From: an uncultured bacterium | Lineage (GTDB): Bacteria; Cyanobacteriota; Vampirovibrionia; Gastranaerophilales; Gastranaerophilaceae | NCBI GenBank assembly: GCA_902775025.1 | Contig: CACYKP010000020.1 | Location: 89,311 to 153,310 of the forward strand | Length of the DNA stretch: 64,000 nucleotides | Direction: 5' to 3' | Shown here: in pieces, positions 1-8,583 of the stretch | Position numbering within the stretch: the stretch's first letter is position 1 | Layout: each line of letters starts with the position of its first letter | Position numbers and translations under genes: made by a program | Notes under the pieces: model-generated | What the model was told of the DNA's origin: nothing | The model's input: the letters and a program-made list of their open reading frames with translations, nothing else | Database searches by the model: none

Positions 1-2
1 GA

Positions 3-221
3 GGAGACAGTAAATATGATGAAGTCATGGACACAAATAATGATGATAAAGTAACATATAAGGAGTATATGGAATATTGTCAGGAACATGCAAAATCAGA
101 TGAAACCAAATCAAACTCAACTGACAAAGATTTTGAGACAAAGAGTGCGGAGAAAGCTATAGAAACATATACAGAAGGTGAAGGTGATGCACCTGAAAAT
201 TTTGTTGATGAAGTAGGTTAA
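3..221 (+). CDS. C-terminal part of an EF-hand-like protein (5' end outside window)
   Basis: The reading frame is open to the left edge, so the ATG at 27 is probably internal and the gene starts upstream of the window. Just after that methionine, DTNNDDKVTYKE fits a 12-residue EF-hand loop, with D, N, D, K, T and E at positions 1, 3, 5, 7, 9 and 12. The rest is short, acidic and Lys/Glu/Ser/Thr-rich, with no recognisable domain. A calcium-binding role is inferred from the loop only. A clear terminator follows 21 bases after the stop. The gene at 29.1-30.4 kb also has an EF-hand-like DGKIT stretch, so the two may belong to the same loose class of secreted or tagged proteins. Confidence 0.6.
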   Translation, partial: GDSKYDEVMDTNNDDKVTYKEYMEYCQEHAKSDETKSNSTDKDFETKSAEKAIETYTEGEGDAPENFVDEVG

Positions 222-242
222 TAAATACTTAAATAACTTGAA

Positions 243-278
243 AACAGACGATTGATTTTTCTCAATTGTCTGTTTTTT
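243..278 (+). terminator. Rho-independent terminator after the EF-hand gene
   Basis: AACAGAC-ATTGA pairs with TCAAT-GTCTGTT around a short T-rich loop (one bulge), followed at once by a run of six T. It lies between two genes on the same strand and separates their transcripts. Confidence 0.85.
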
Positions 279-390
279 ATTTAGAAACAAAATTTGTAAA
301 TCTTTGTAAAGTTAACTAGCAAAAAAAATTTTTACACGGTTATAAATGATTATAAAAAGATATACATAAGGCAAAGGGAATTTTAAGAAT

Positions 391-1941
391 ATGCAAATAC
401 AAAAGGTAAACATAGGGGTTACAAGCAACAATAATACTTCTTTTGGTTATAATCCCGAAGTTAATGCAGCTCTAATACATAAGCTTGAACAACAAAAACA
501 ACATAAAGGTTTTTACAGATATATAAAAAATTTAGTTTTAACAACAAATGAAGCTGAAAGAGATTTGAGGCTTGCAGAAAAGAAAAAAACTAAAAAAGGA
601 ACAGAGTTAACTTTGTTAGCAGCAGCTTTTATTCCGCTCAAAGTTCAAATAACAGACTTAATTAACAGATTTTTCCCGAACTTTGATTATAGAAAAAAAG
701 AATTGGAATCATATCAGGAAGAGATTCAAAACAGAAATCTTGAGGAAGAACAACCTGCACATTGGATGAATACACTTGCTGAGATTCTTCGTGAACAAGA
801 CGTTCAAGATAGAGCAGAAGTCGCAACTTACGTTCTGCAAAATTTCATGAAAGAACAATTCCCGGATCTTAATTTTGACTTCTCCGGTTTAACAGGAATT
901 TACAAACAAAAATATATGGAAGAAGATGGGGAATATGAAAACTATGATAATGAACCGGAAGATGCAGATTCAATCCCTAAAGATGTAAATGTTAATGTAA
1001 ATATGAATATTAATGGCAGTAAAGCTAATAATAAAGACTTGGCGGAAAGAATAGAACTTGGGAAAAGTAAAGTATTCCACTATGAACCAAAAGATGAAAA
1101 CGAACTTAAAGGTTTTGCGTCATTAGGCGGTATGAAAGAGCTCAAAAAACAGTTAACAGAAGATATTATAATTCCTCTAAAAGATCCGGCTAAGGCTAAA
1201 TATAATGAAAAACACTATGGTATAAAAATGCCAAACGGAATACTTTTCTACGGTCCTCCCGGTTGCGGTAAAACAACTATTGTTGAAAGACTTTCTGTTG
1301 AAACAGGGCTGCCGTTATTAGAATTAACTACAGACTCATTTGGTTCTGAATATATGAACGGAAGCGAAATCAATTTAGGTGCAGTTTTTGACTATGCGGC
1401 ATCTATTGCATCTGAAGAAAAACCTGTAATATTATTTATTGATGATGTTGATGGGATTGTAGGAACGAGAAATGCATTTATGCATGATCATAAAAAAAGT
1501 GAACTTAGTGTATTTCTTAAAAGAGTACAAGATGCACCAAAAAACAATATTATCGTTATGGCCGCAACAAACAATTATGACGGAATTGATAAAGCATTCA
1601 CATCAAGACTTAGACAACAAATATATACCGGACTCCCTGATAAAGATGCAAGAAAATCAATAATAAAGTTAAAACTTGAAGAAACTGATAACGGACAAAA
1701 CTTGGCTAAAGATGAAAAAGCTCTGGATAGAATAGCAGAGCTTACAGAAAGTTTCCCAATTAGAGCCTTGGAAGATTTTGCAACTGAAACAAGAAAAATG
1801 GCATTTGTTAACGGTATTCGTGATATTACTCTGGAAGATTATGAAACAGTTATTGCAAAACCTGAAAGTCAAAACAAGAAGATTAAAGAAGAACAGTATA
1901 AAACAACAGCTACAAGAAAATCTATCGGTTTTGGCAAATAA
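391..1941 (+). CDS. AAA+ ATPase with N-terminal 'SFG' tag and long N-terminal region
   Basis: A 516-residue protein. The C-terminal half is an AAA+ module of the FtsH/p97 type. Walker A GPPGCGKTT is at about residues 288-296, Walker B ILFIDDVDG at about 347-355, and a sensor-1 AATNN at about 391-395. A helical lid region follows. The first 240 residues are not recognisable. They contain an NTSFGYN motif at about 14-20, a Lys-rich helix, a short hydrophobic stretch near 75-90, an acidic stretch, and an Asn/Val alternating linker near 198-210. ATP-driven remodelling is inferred from the AAA module; the substrate is unknown. It is not FtsH, because there is no zinc protease domain. The start is the first ATG, preceded by a weak AAGGGA. 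The gene stands alone between a terminator and a convergent STAS-like gene. Confidence 0.85.
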   Translation: MQIQKVNIGVTSNNNTSFGYNPEVNAALIHKLEQQKQHKGFYRYIKNLVLTTNEAERDLRLAEKKKTKKGTELTLLAAAFIPLKVQITDLINRFFPNFDYRKKELESYQEEIQNRNLEEEQPAHWMNTLAEILREQDVQDRAEVATYVLQNFMKEQFPDLNFDFSGLTGIYKQKYMEEDGEYENYDNEPEDADSIPKDVNVNVNMNINGSKANNKDLAERIELGKSKVFHYEPKDENELKGFASLGGMKELKKQLTEDIIIPLKDPAKAKYNEKHYGIKMPNGILFYGPPGCGKTTIVERLSVETGLPLLELTTDSFGSEYMNGSEINLGAVFDYAASIASEEKPVILFIDDVDGIVGTRNAFMHDHKKSELSVFLKRVQDAPKNNIIVMAATNNYDGIDKAFTSRLRQQIYTGLPDKDARKSIIKLKLEETDNGQNLAKDEKALDRIAELTESFPIRALEDFATETRKMAFVNGIRDITLEDYETVIAKPESQNKKIKEEQYKTTATRKSIGFGK

Positions 1942-1988
1942 AATTAGCAGGTTATGTCTTAAGCATTATATAGCACACCTATTTTTTA

Positions 1989-2318
1989 TTAAACAATACT
2001 GAATTTTCTGTTTAACAATTGGTGTTTGTCATTTAGAAAATCTAATTCTGATACAAAAAGTTTAAGTTTTTTGTCTAAATTCATACTTGTAAAAATTGCA
2101 AAAATATCTGAATTGATGTTAAACAAGCTTATGTCTTTATATTTTTTTATTTCTTCAATAAAATCAAAAGTACAATCTTGAACGAATGACATATCAAGCG
2201 CTGCTCTTAAACCTTGTGCGTTAAGCAATTCTTCATTAAGTCTTTGAGTTTCTCTCTCCGTGAGTTTCTGACTTAGTGGGGTAATTATATAACAGTTATC
2301 CTTAACATTGATTTCCAT
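1989..2318 (-). CDS. STAS-domain-like protein (anti-sigma antagonist fold)
   Basis: A 109-residue single-domain protein. The pattern beta-strand, AALDMSFV strand, helix FDFIEEIKKY, strand SLFNINSDIFAIF, helix, and a terminal SELDFL fits the STAS fold used by SpoIIAA-type anti-sigma antagonists. The usual phosphorylatable Ser after the conserved Asp is not where expected; the sequence there is DMSFVQDCTF. It may therefore be a degenerate or differently regulated member. It is convergent with the AAA gene, and its 3' end lies 48 bases from that gene's stop. There is no Shine-Dalgarno sequence, but a TAGAAT box lies six bases before the ATG. Confidence 0.6.
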   Translation of the reverse strand: MEINVKDNCYIITPLSQKLTERETQRLNEELLNAQGLRAALDMSFVQDCTFDFIEEIKKYKDISLFNINSDIFAIFTSMNLDKKLKLFVSELDFLNDKHQLLNRKFSIV

Positions 2319-2324
2319 ACTTTT

Positions 2325-2330
2325 ATTCTA
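2325..2330 (-). promoter_or_regulatory. -10-like box abutting the STAS gene start
   Basis: TAGAAT on the minus strand ends six bases before the ATG, and no purine-rich ribosome site lies between. If used, transcription would start at or next to the ATG (leaderless). The -35 match is poor. Confidence 0.4.
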
Positions 2331-2405
2331 TAAAACTTTTATCCACAAATTAATTATCCAATGTTATAAAAAAACTCTAACTAAAGTAGGAGAAGGTTTC
2401 AGATA

Positions 2406-2427
2406 CATCAAAATATATATTTTGATG
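2406..2427. repeat. Perfect 22-bp palindrome upstream of alaS
   Basis: CATCAAAATAT is followed directly by its exact reverse complement. It lies about 75 bases before the alaS start, in the divergent alaS/STAS intergenic region. It could be an operator for a dimeric regulator or a cruciform-prone spacer. It has no T-run, so a terminator is unlikely. Confidence 0.5.
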
Positions 2428-2502
2428 CCATTGTTAATAATTTAACTTTCTTTGATATATAATATTAATTATTAACAAACACTAGTGAAAAGGATTTTTA
2501 TT

Positions 2503-5094
2503 ATGCTAAAAGGAAATGAGATTAGAAAATTATATTTGGATTATTTCGAGAAAAAACGTCAACATACTGTTGTAGAAAGTTCAAGTTTAGTGCCGGATAA
2601 TCCGACTGTTTTGCTTACAACAGCAGGCATGTTACAGTTTTTGCCGATATTTTTGAATATTCAGCCTTGTCCTTATACACCGGCTAGAGCCACTTCTTGT
2701 CAAAAATGTGCCAGAGCCGGCGGAAAGGATTCTGATATTGAAAACGTAGGAAGAACTCCAAGACACCATACATTCTTTGAAATGTTAGGCAATTTTTCTT
2801 TTGGCGATTACTACAAAAAAGAAGTTATTCCTTGGGCATGGGAATTTGTTACGGAAGTATTAAAGCTTGATAAAGACCGACTTTGGATAACAATATATGA
2901 AACAGATGACGAAGCTTTCGATATTTGGAGAAGTATCGGAGTTCCTGCTGAACGTATAAAAAGAAAAGGTAAAAAAGATAATTTCTGGGGACCTCCGGGG
3001 GCATCAGGTTCTTGCGGACCTTGTAGTGAAATCCATTACGATTTAGGTGAAGAATATTCTTGCGGTCATCCAAATTGCGGTATTGATACTTGTGAATGCG
3101 ACAGATGGGTTGAAATTTGGAATTTGGTATTTACTGAGTTATTCCAAGATGAAGAAGGTAACCAATCACCTTTAGAAAAGAAAAATGTTGATACAGGTAT
3201 GGGATTAGAACGTATAACAATGGTTTGTCAAGGTGTTGCGTCTACTTTTGAGACAGACCTTCTAAGACCTATTTTGGACAAAGTTTCTGAGATGAGCGGT
3301 GTTCCATATAAAAAATCAGAAAAAACGGATGTATCGCTAAGAATTATTACAGACCACGCAAGATGCGTAACTTTCTTAATCTCTGATGGCGTAATCCCAG
3401 GGAATGAAGGCAGAAGTTATGTTCTAAGAATGATACTTAGACGTGCGCTAAGACACGGTAAGATTTTAGGAATGGAATTACCTTTCTTGTATAAGCTTGT
3501 TGAGGTTGTTGTTGAAAACTACGGCGAGGCTTATCCTGATTTAGTCAAGAACAAAGAAAAAATCAAAGATACAATTCGCAAGGAAGAAGAAAGATTTAAT
3601 AAAACATTGGATAGAGGGTACAAACTTCTTGAAGAATTTATTAACGAAAAGAAAGATATTGACGGCGAAAGTGCATTTAAGCTATATGATACTTATGGTT
3701 TCCCGTTAGAATTAACTAAAGAAATTGCAGAAGAAAACGGGGTAAATGTAGATGTAGCAGGATATCAAGTAGCAATGCAAGAACAAAAAGACCGTGCAAA
3801 AGCAGCGACTGCAAAAATATCAGTAACAGGTGATATGAAATATGCAGAGCTTGAAAGACAAGTCGGCTCAACAGAGTTTGTAGGATACACAGAAAATACT
3901 TCAACTTCTAAAATCCTAGGATTTATTGAAGGTGAAGGATATGTTGATGTAGTATTAGACAAAACTCCATTCTATGCTGAATGCGGTGGTCAAGTCGGTG
4001 ATAGCGGTATTATTGAAAATAATGAGCTTAAGCTTGAAGTTCTTACAACATTCAAGGTAAATGATTTGTATGTTCATCGTTGTAAAGTTCTTAACGGTGA
4101 TGTTGAGATTGGTGTTGAAGTGAAGGCAAATATTGATTTACCCCGACGTGAAGAAATCAGAATTCATCATACATCTGCTCACCTCCTTCAATCAGCTTTA
4201 ATCCACGTTGTAGGCGATGAAGTTAAGCAGGCAGGTTCTTATGTTGATGACGAAAGAATGAGATTTGACTTTACTTTCTCTAGAGCTATGAAACCTGATG
4301 AAATTACTAAAACCGAAAACCTAATGAACAAATGGATAGGCGAAGGTTATAAAGTCGAAACAAAAGTTATGGGTATTGAGGAAGCTAAACTAACAGGTGC
4401 AACAGCACTATTTGGGGAAAAATATGGAGATACAGTAAGAGTTGTTTCTATAGTTAAAGGTGATGATTGCATATCTAAAGAGTTTTGTGCAGGTACTCAC
4501 GCAAGAGAGCTTAAAGATCTAAGACTTGCTAAAATTGTTTCAGAAGGCGCAATAGCGCGTATAGAAGTCTTTGTCGGAAATGCCGCAATCAAATATTTGA
4601 ATGCAAAATCAACTGAAATTGATAAACTTGCATCAAAATTTAAACTTCACTTTGATGAAGTTAATGAAAGAGTTGATAAGATTCAAGAAGAAAACAAAGA
4701 ACTTCAAAAAGAACTTGCGTCTGTAAAAGCGGAAATGGCACGTTCTAAGTTCTCATCATTTATATCTAAGGCACAAGATATAACAGGCGGTAAACTATTT
4801 ATATCAAAGGTGGACGACAGTTTAGATGGTGATGCTATGAAGTCAGGCATTGAAATGTTATCATCCAAACTCGGTGAAAGTGTTGTTATCCTCGCTAACT
4901 TAAGAATGGTAATAGCAAAAGTTTCGGATAGTTTTGTAACATCTGGAATTAACGCAGGAAAAATTGTTGGTGAAATTGCTCGTGCAACAGGAGCAAACGG
5001 CGGCGGTCGTCCAAACTTTGCTCAAGGCGGTGTAAAAGATTCATCAAAACTTGACGAAATATTAGGCAAAGTTGAAGAAGAATTAAAAAAATAA
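2503..5094 (+). CDS. alaS: Alanine--tRNA ligase
   Basis: Charges tRNA-Ala with alanine in the cytoplasm and hydrolyses mischarged Ser/Gly-tRNA-Ala. All domains are visible in 863 residues, which is normal length. The class II catalytic core has a motif-3-like DTGMGLERI near residue 237. The editing domain has HHTSAH at about 555-560 and CAGTH at about 662-666, which together hold the zinc-binding residues. A coiled coil lies near 710-750, and the C-Ala domain ends with GGRPNFAQGG. The ATG at 2503 is chosen because AAAAGGA sits seven to eight bases upstream; the in-frame GTG at 2485 would lie before that ribosome site. A possible -10 (TATAAT) is at 2458-2463. The gene is monocistronic, followed by the MarR gene. 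Confidence 0.97.
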   Translation: MLKGNEIRKLYLDYFEKKRQHTVVESSSLVPDNPTVLLTTAGMLQFLPIFLNIQPCPYTPARATSCQKCARAGGKDSDIENVGRTPRHHTFFEMLGNFSFGDYYKKEVIPWAWEFVTEVLKLDKDRLWITIYETDDEAFDIWRSIGVPAERIKRKGKKDNFWGPPGASGSCGPCSEIHYDLGEEYSCGHPNCGIDTCECDRWVEIWNLVFTELFQDEEGNQSPLEKKNVDTGMGLERITMVCQGVASTFETDLLRPILDKVSEMSGVPYKKSEKTDVSLRIITDHARCVTFLISDGVIPGNEGRSYVLRMILRRALRHGKILGMELPFLYKLVEVVVENYGEAYPDLVKNKEKIKDTIRKEEERFNKTLDRGYKLLEEFINEKKDIDGESAFKLYDTYGFPLELTKEIAEENGVNVDVAGYQVAMQEQKDRAKAATAKISVTGDMKYAELERQVGSTEFVGYTENTSTSKILGFIEGEGYVDVVLDKTPFYAECGGQVGDSGIIENNELKLEVLTTFKVNDLYVHRCKVLNGDVEIGVEVKANIDLPRREEIRIHHTSAHLLQSALIHVVGDEVKQAGSYVDDERMRFDFTFSRAMKPDEITKTENLMNKWIGEGYKVETKVMGIEEAKLTGATALFGEKYGDTVRVVSIVKGDDCISKEFCAGTHARELKDLRLAKIVSEGAIARIEVFVGNAAIKYLNAKSTEIDKLASKFKLHFDEVNERVDKIQEENKELQKELASVKAEMARSKFSSFISKAQDITGGKLFISKVDDSLDGDAMKSGIEMLSSKLGESVVILANLRMVIAKVSDSFVTSGINAGKIVGEIARATGANGGGRPNFAQGGVKDSSKLDEILGKVEEELKK

Positions 5095-5120
5095 ACATGA
5101 TGATATAAACTAATATAATT

Positions 5121-5136
5121 GATTGACATATCAATC
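5121..5136. promoter_or_regulatory. Operator-like palindrome upstream of the MarR gene
   Basis: GATTGA-CATA-TCAATC is a 16-bp interrupted palindrome that overlaps a TTGACA hexamer, 42 bases before the MarR start. MarR-family repressors commonly bind 16-20 bp palindromes and repress themselves, so autoregulation is plausible. Nothing in the sequence proves it. Confidence 0.45.
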
Positions 5137-5177
5137 TATTTGCTTTAAGCTATATTGCAAAATAAACAGGGAATATT

Positions 5178-5639
5178 ATGATTAAGATTAACAAAGAACA
5201 TTACGTTGATACTGTTATTTATTCTATTGACAAGATAATAAAAGGGCTAAAGAATGAATTAAAAAACAAGCTTGAAACTTTAGATATAGGAATAACAGGA
5301 GAGCAATTTATTGTTCTTGATACAATTTGCAGAACAAAAAATATTTACCAGCAACAATTATCTGAAATTATTATGAAGGATAAATCTAATACTAATCGTA
5401 TTCTTAAAATTCTTGAACAAAAGGGTTTGATAACAAAAGAGTATGGGAACGTTAATAACAGATTAGTTTATTTTCTTAATCCGACAGAAGACGGCAGAAA
5501 AATAGTAGAAGATAATATGCCTAAGATTAAACAATTTATTACTGATATTTTTAAAAATATTGACGATAGTGAAATAGAGATATTGCATAAATTAAGCCAC
5601 AAGTTTCAAGCTGATTTATCGGATATATCGCATCAATAA
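5178..5639 (+). CDS. MarR-family transcriptional regulator
   Basis: A 153-residue single-domain regulator. The N-terminal helix (dimer arm) is followed by a winged helix-turn-helix. The recognition region is about 55-90 (QQLSEIIMKD..NTNRILKILEQKGLI), and the wing reads NNRLVYFLNPTEDG. MarR proteins bind DNA as dimers and are often relieved by phenolic or oxidising ligands, frequently controlling neighbouring efflux genes. Here the next gene encodes a TolC-containing fusion whose promoter carries its own palindrome, which makes it the likely target. The start is supported by CAGGGA upstream. The exact ligand cannot be told. Confidence 0.9.
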   Translation: MIKINKEHYVDTVIYSIDKIIKGLKNELKNKLETLDIGITGEQFIVLDTICRTKNIYQQQLSEIIMKDKSNTNRILKILEQKGLITKEYGNVNNRLVYFLNPTEDGRKIVEDNMPKIKQFITDIFKNIDDSEIEILHKLSHKFQADLSDISHQ

Positions 5640-5692
5640 TTACAAATAAATATTAAGTTTTTTTACAAATTTTAATTGGCATGCTTATATAA

Positions 5693-5737
5693 ATGACAAT
5701 AAAATTTGTTTTTGATAGAATGGTTGTAAATTACAAC
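5693..5737 (+). promoter_or_regulatory. Promoter plus operator-like palindrome for the TolC fusion gene
   Basis: ATGACA (5693-5698), a 17-base spacer and TAGAAT (5716-5721) form a good sigma-70-type promoter. GTTGTAA-A-TTACAAC (5723-5737), a 15-bp perfect palindrome apart from its centre, sits exactly over the expected transcription start. A repressor bound there, most simply the upstream MarR protein, would block initiation. Confidence 0.6.
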
Positions 5738-5779
5738 TAAGTTTTTTTGAGAGTGACTATCAAATTGGGAGTATATTAT

Positions 5780-8485
5780 ATGAAGAAGTTTTTTAGTGTG
5801 TTATTGTCGCTATCTATTTTTGCTATGTACACAGGTGTAGCAATTGCGGCACCCAAGGTAAAAGGAGAGAATAAAGGGGTAAATAAAGGTATAAAACTTG
5901 CCTCTGTTAAAAAAGCAACACCCCAAGCCGCATCTGTTCAACAAACTGAAGCTGCAAAGAAGGCAAAACAGCAAGCTGCTGCGACTCAAAAAGCACAAGT
6001 TCAACAAATGCAGCAAATGGCTGCTGCAGCAAAGTCTATTCACTTGAAACCGGCTGCGAATGCCAAGCCGATTGAGCTAGCATTTGTTTTTGACGGACCT
6101 TCCGACAAAAATCAGCAAGTTTTGGAAAAATTCCAAAAGACTATTAAAATTCAGTTGTTACCTGATTATATAGCAAGTTTTCCTAAGGATTTGGTATTTA
6201 CGGGAAATTGGACAGAGGCAGGTGCTAAAGCGGCTTCTGACAAAGCATTAGCTTCCAGAGCAAGGATGGTTATTTCTTTAGGTTATTTCTCAAGTAACTA
6301 TTATTCAGATAAAAAAGATAAGAAAAAATACGTTGTTACAATTGACCAATACGGTTTAAGAGATTTCGGCGACCATTTCTTTAATCCTATTCAACAAATG
6401 ACAAGCGATTTTGCTACGTTTAAAGTATTAAATCCTCAAATTAAAAAGACTGCAATCTTAATGAACGAAACATATTATAAAACAAGAACTGATTGGAATA
6501 CATTTATAGCTAAAAAGCTAAAAGAGAAAAAATGTGATTTGGCATTTGCGGTTGTTCCTGTAAATTCAAATATTTCAGCATCGCTGAGTAAAATTCCAAA
6601 AGATGCTGATTCAGCTTTCGTAACGCCATTATATAATTTATCATCAGATCAAAGAAAAGATTTATATAAACAGTTATTAGCTAAAAAATTACCTACCTTC
6701 TCTTCAGTTGGTAAAGAAGATGTAGAACTCGGTGCAATGCTTGGTACTTCAACATTTGATGTAGATAAAAAGTTAGCAGAAGCTACATCATTCAATATTC
6801 ACGGTGTTCTTCACGGTAAAGCCGTTAAGAATGAAAAAATACCTTTCTATGATGACAAGGTAATTTTCTATAACTCTGACACGGGTGAAGCTTTAGGTTA
6901 TACACCTGCTCTAAGGTTATTGAATAATTCTGTTGTAATTTCAAATAAACCTAAAACGACTTATGATTTGAATACATTAATAAATGCTCTTGATGACAGT
7001 AACTTGGATATGACAAGAAAAAGATACTTAATAGATGCTGCCAGACGTTCTGTTACAAGTGCATATTTAAGATACTTACCTACATTAAGACTGGATTTAG
7101 GATACCAAACTTATAACAGCGGTTATGCTCGTTCTTATGCCGATGTTCCGACAAGTGTTGGTGCGTTTACGGTTGCAATGGATCAAGTGCTTTATTCACC
7201 TGATTTAGTTACAAATATTATTGTAAAACACAAAAAACTTAAATTTGATAAAGCAGAACACGATTTAACTAAAGCAAATACGGAGTATCATGTTGCAAAT
7301 CTTTATATAGAAACATTGATGCTTGGTAATATGCTTAAAATTCAAGAAGAATATGTTCAGGAAACAAGAGAAAATCTTGCTATTGCTCGTGTCAGAGAAA
7401 AAACCGGTAAATGCGGATATGAAGAAGTTTTCCGTTGGGCGGGCGAAGTTAGCGAAGCGGAAAAGAAGCTTCTTATGATGCAGGCAGATTATAAAAATTT
7501 ACAAATTCAAATTAATAAATTATTGAATAAAAACCAAAAAGAACCGATTGCATTCAAACCGCTTACTGCAAACGATCCTGCTTTCTTCTCATCTGATGTT
7601 CATATTATTGACCACGTTCGTGATCCTAAAAAACTCGGTCAGTTTACGGATATGTTAGTTCAGGAGGTTCAATATCTTTCACCTGAAACGACAAAACTAA
7701 AAGCTGCGATAGCTATGAAGAAAGCTGAAATGTCAAATTACGGACAAAAATTCTTTATGCCTAATGCTAAAATGTCATTAGAGTATCAAACACAATTTGG
7801 CAGAAATCTTCCGTATGAAAACGCAGGACATAATCAATTGAAAGGTGCGCAAGGTGCCGCTCAATCAGCAGGCGCTCAAGCACAAGCAACGGCTGCTGCA
7901 AATGCAAACCCTGCAAGCTGGGGTAATCCTGCTACAGTGCCTGGTATTTTAGGTGCAGGTGCACAAGGTTTTGCTAACGGTTATTACGGCTCACCATATT
8001 TGGGACTTGATCAACAGTCCTTTAGATTCTTTATCGGTGCTCAATGGAAACCGATTGAGGGCGGACACAAGATTGCTGAAATTGCACGATGCAAGTCTGA
8101 ACTCAATGAGCTTAATGCATATTTAGAAGAAGTTAATACTGAAATAGAGATGAGGGTGCGTTCCGTTGTTAATAATGCAATCTCTAAATACTTTATGATT
8201 GAAAAATCCTATAAAGCAATGTTTGCTGAAGGCGAAAACTACGACATGGTTAAAGCATTATACCTGAGAGGTGAAGCTCCTGTTAATCAGCTTGCTGATG
8301 CTCAACAGCTATATTTGAAAGCTAAAGTAGATGCTATTAATTCTCAATACGACTTCTTTAAAGAATTAATTTGGGTTCAAAGGGGGCTACTGTCAGTTAA
8401 CTGGGTTAACGCAAATGATTACGCTAAAAAATGGATGAGAAATATACCAAATGTACTTCCTGCTGAACCTGATTTTAATTTGTAG
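5780..8485 (+). CDS. Fusion of ABC substrate-binding-like domain to TolC-type outer-membrane efflux domain
   Basis: A 901-residue exported protein. MKKFFSVLLSLSIFAMYTG..AIAA is a clear signal peptide. An Ala/Gln/Lys-rich linker follows to about residue 85. Residues about 90-370 resemble the ABC-type substrate-binding family fold (ELAFVFDGP; ARMVISLGYF; KKTAILMN; SAFVTPLYN; LPTFSSVGKEDVELGAMLG). Residues about 395-890 look like a TolC-family channel with long helices and a KVREKTGKCGYEEVFR-like segment. The start at 5780 has GGGAG eight bases upstream and gives the signal peptide at the N-terminus; the upstream GTG does not. An Ala/Gly/Gln-rich stretch near 700-740 may be a surface loop. It could couple ligand sensing to export in the outer membrane. 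Regulation is probably by the MarR gene upstream. Confidence 0.75.
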   Translation: MKKFFSVLLSLSIFAMYTGVAIAAPKVKGENKGVNKGIKLASVKKATPQAASVQQTEAAKKAKQQAAATQKAQVQQMQQMAAAAKSIHLKPAANAKPIELAFVFDGPSDKNQQVLEKFQKTIKIQLLPDYIASFPKDLVFTGNWTEAGAKAASDKALASRARMVISLGYFSSNYYSDKKDKKKYVVTIDQYGLRDFGDHFFNPIQQMTSDFATFKVLNPQIKKTAILMNETYYKTRTDWNTFIAKKLKEKKCDLAFAVVPVNSNISASLSKIPKDADSAFVTPLYNLSSDQRKDLYKQLLAKKLPTFSSVGKEDVELGAMLGTSTFDVDKKLAEATSFNIHGVLHGKAVKNEKIPFYDDKVIFYNSDTGEALGYTPALRLLNNSVVISNKPKTTYDLNTLINALDDSNLDMTRKRYLIDAARRSVTSAYLRYLPTLRLDLGYQTYNSGYARSYADVPTSVGAFTVAMDQVLYSPDLVTNIIVKHKKLKFDKAEHDLTKANTEYHVANLYIETLMLGNMLKIQEEYVQETRENLAIARVREKTGKCGYEEVFRWAGEVSEAEKKLLMMQADYKNLQIQINKLLNKNQKEPIAFKPLTANDPAFFSSDVHIIDHVRDPKKLGQFTDMLVQEVQYLSPETTKLKAAIAMKKAEMSNYGQKFFMPNAKMSLEYQTQFGRNLPYENAGHNQLKGAQGAAQSAGAQAQATAAANANPASWGNPATVPGILGAGAQGFANGYYGSPYLGLDQQSFRFFIGAQWKPIEGGHKIAEIARCKSELNELNAYLEEVNTEIEMRVRSVVNNAISKYFMIEKSYKAMFAEGENYDMVKALYLRGEAPVNQLADAQQLYLKAKVDAINSQYDFFKELIWVQRGLLSVNWVNANDYAKKWMRNIPNVLPAEPDFNL

Positions 8486-8497
8486 TTTTGGGGAAAC

Positions 8498-8525
8498 AGT
8501 TTTTGTCAGGTAGAACCAGACCTAC
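8498..8525. repeat. Dispersed palindromic repeat, family B, copy 1
   Basis: Reads AGTTTTTGTCAGG..AGA..CC..GACCTAC. A second copy at 31052-31079 matches at 18 of 21 core positions and has a perfect GTCAGGC/GCCTGAC stem. It lies just after the TolC-fusion stop. Confidence 0.6.
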
Positions 8526-8549
8526 TTTTAAAAAAACAAATCTTGAATT

Positions 8550-8580
8550 CCCTCCCTTGGGGAAGGGTTAGGGAGAGGGT
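8550..8580. repeat. Dispersed palindromic repeat, family A, abutting a start codon
   Basis: CCCTCCC..GGAAGGGTTAGGGAGAGGG ends four bases before the ATG of the acyl-ACP thioesterase gene. Its last purines (GGGAGAGGG) form the only visible ribosome-binding site. Related copies are near 11152, 17947, 22575, 30961, 43334 and 47540. Confidence 0.65.
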
Positions 8581-8583
8581 ATT

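Noticed and set aside
1669..2002. Short frames near the AAA+ ATPase C-terminus on both strands
   Set aside because: Out-of-frame reads of the ATPase gene; composition follows its codon pattern.
2485..2502. GTG at 2485 as the alaS start
   Set aside because: AAAAGGA directly after it is correctly spaced for the ATG at 2503, and the extension matches no AlaRS.
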